In this document: positions 63,330-64,000 of the stretch, in pieces
Numbering within the stretch: position 1 is the stretch's first letter
Layout of the letters: every line of letters begins with the position of its first letter
The notes under the pieces: generated by a model
What the model saw: the letters and a program-made list of their open reading frames with translations, nothing else
Databases searched by the model: none
Told to the model about the DNA's origin: nothing
Position numbers and translations under genes: made by a program
NCBI GenBank assembly: GCA_034359265.1
Contig: CP136892.1
Span: 83,940,001-84,004,000, forward strand
Length of the DNA stretch: 64,000 nt
Reading direction: 5' to 3'
Source of the DNA: Canna indica
Lineage: Eukaryota > Streptophyta > Magnoliopsida > Zingiberales > Cannaceae

Positions 63330-63870
63330 GCAGAACAGTGTAAAAGAGCAGCTGTACAAAGAAGTCTAAAGGACTTAAGTTTCTGCAACAAAATACCCGT
63401 CCCAGGATACTATCAAAAGACCAAGAAGTTAGGTCTTAGAAAGTCAAAAACTTACAAAGGAAAGCCACATGAGTCACATGTGCGCGTATTTAAGAAAAAG
63501 TATTTTGATAAGGTTAGAAAGTGTAAATGCTTCATTTGTGGAGATGAAGGGCATTTTGCCCGGGACTGCCGAAAGAAACAAGGTAATATCGCTAGGGCAG
63601 CGATTATTGAAAATTTAGATCTTTCTGACAGCTGGGACGTCATATCCGTGGACTTTAATGAACCGGACAGTGACGCCATATGTTCCTTTTCTGAAGGAGA
63701 AGCCGGAATGGCCAACTCCCTTACTCCTCTACTTGCCAGATGGTCTGCCACATTTTGTACATTATACCGAAAGTTAGTGTGGCTCGTGTTTGTCAATCTT
63801 CCAATTAATGATCTGGAGAGTAATAGATTAATGAAAGATAGCCTGATGACCTCTATACCCTAAAATCCAA
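63330..63870 (+). pseudogene. Endogenous pararetrovirus fragment: capsid zinc-knuckle region
   Basis: In a different frame from the RNase H piece, this segment encodes the C-terminal part of a badnavirus-like capsid domain: a basic YKGKPHESHV stretch and then a zinc knuckle C-x2-C-x4-H-x4-C (Cys/His codons from 63528 to 63569), followed by an acidic, Ser-rich linker (to about 63705). In a virus this lies far upstream of RNase H on the polyprotein, so order here is rearranged. The frame leaves viral-like sequence before its stop near 63863. It is non-functional as it stands. Confidence 0.78.
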
Positions 63871-64000
63871 AGAAGGCAGAGGTGGTGAACCACAAGCATC
63901 ACCAGTTATCTAAACTAATAAGTTCTTATTTTGTTTTCCTTTTTAAGATGATTATTCAGGAGCTAATCGATCTAATAAGGAGCAAGACGGGAATACACCA
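63871..64000. other. Window end, probably more viral or flanking sequence
   Basis: Too short to classify. It may continue the endogenous pararetrovirus, but no motif is visible. Confidence 0.25.

Overview
The window is plant nuclear DNA, most likely from a non-grass monocot. Three things point that way: genes with many short GT-AG introns in AT-rich spacers, an armadillo gene whose GC content falls steeply from 5' to 3' (typical of monocots), and a MIR169 precursor close to the monocot miR169n/o type. The species cannot be fixed. The badnavirus-like endogenous sequence at the right edge fits hosts such as banana or yam but is not proof.

Layout from left to right. A MIR169 gene with its own TATA box lies near 485-650. 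A single-exon armadillo/DUF7032 protein gene (+) is at 3809-5506. A spacer with two small inverted-repeat transposons follows. Four minus-strand genes come next: SKL1, an inactive shikimate-kinase-like plastid protein (10 exons, 10344-16482); a Tim17/22/23 (PRAT) membrane protein (5 exons, 17447-21410); a KIN-12 kinesin (16 exons, 22986-28520); and a two-RRM hnRNP (3 coding exons, 33111-37006). An AT-rich gene-poor stretch (about 37.8-48 kb) holds transposon debris and a possible gene relic. An OPT-family oligopeptide transporter (6 exons, minus, 48121-51965) is followed, divergently, by SPO11-1 (15 exons, plus, 57011-62132), the meiotic double-strand-break transesterase. The last 1.7 kb looks like organelle-type DNA joined to a rearranged, broken endogenous pararetrovirus.

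For the spliced genes I joined exons by hand. In each one the reading frame is kept through every junction and the protein length is close to what is usual for the family: SKL1 291 aa, PRAT 210 aa, kinesin 1108 aa, hnRNP 476 aa, OPT 739 aa, SPO11-1 361 aa. Two SPO11-1 introns need GC rather than GT donors.

The genes do not form one pathway; they are ordinary neighbours. The striking part is the transposon record. Several insertions can be delimited to the base by target-site duplications: a 2.4-kb solo LTR inside an SKL1 intron, a 5'-truncated LINE in a PRAT-gene intron, an Au-type SINE in a SPO11-1 intron, and four Mutator-like inverted-repeat elements with 9-bp duplications. Two of those four belong to one family that carries a series of internal short palindromes.
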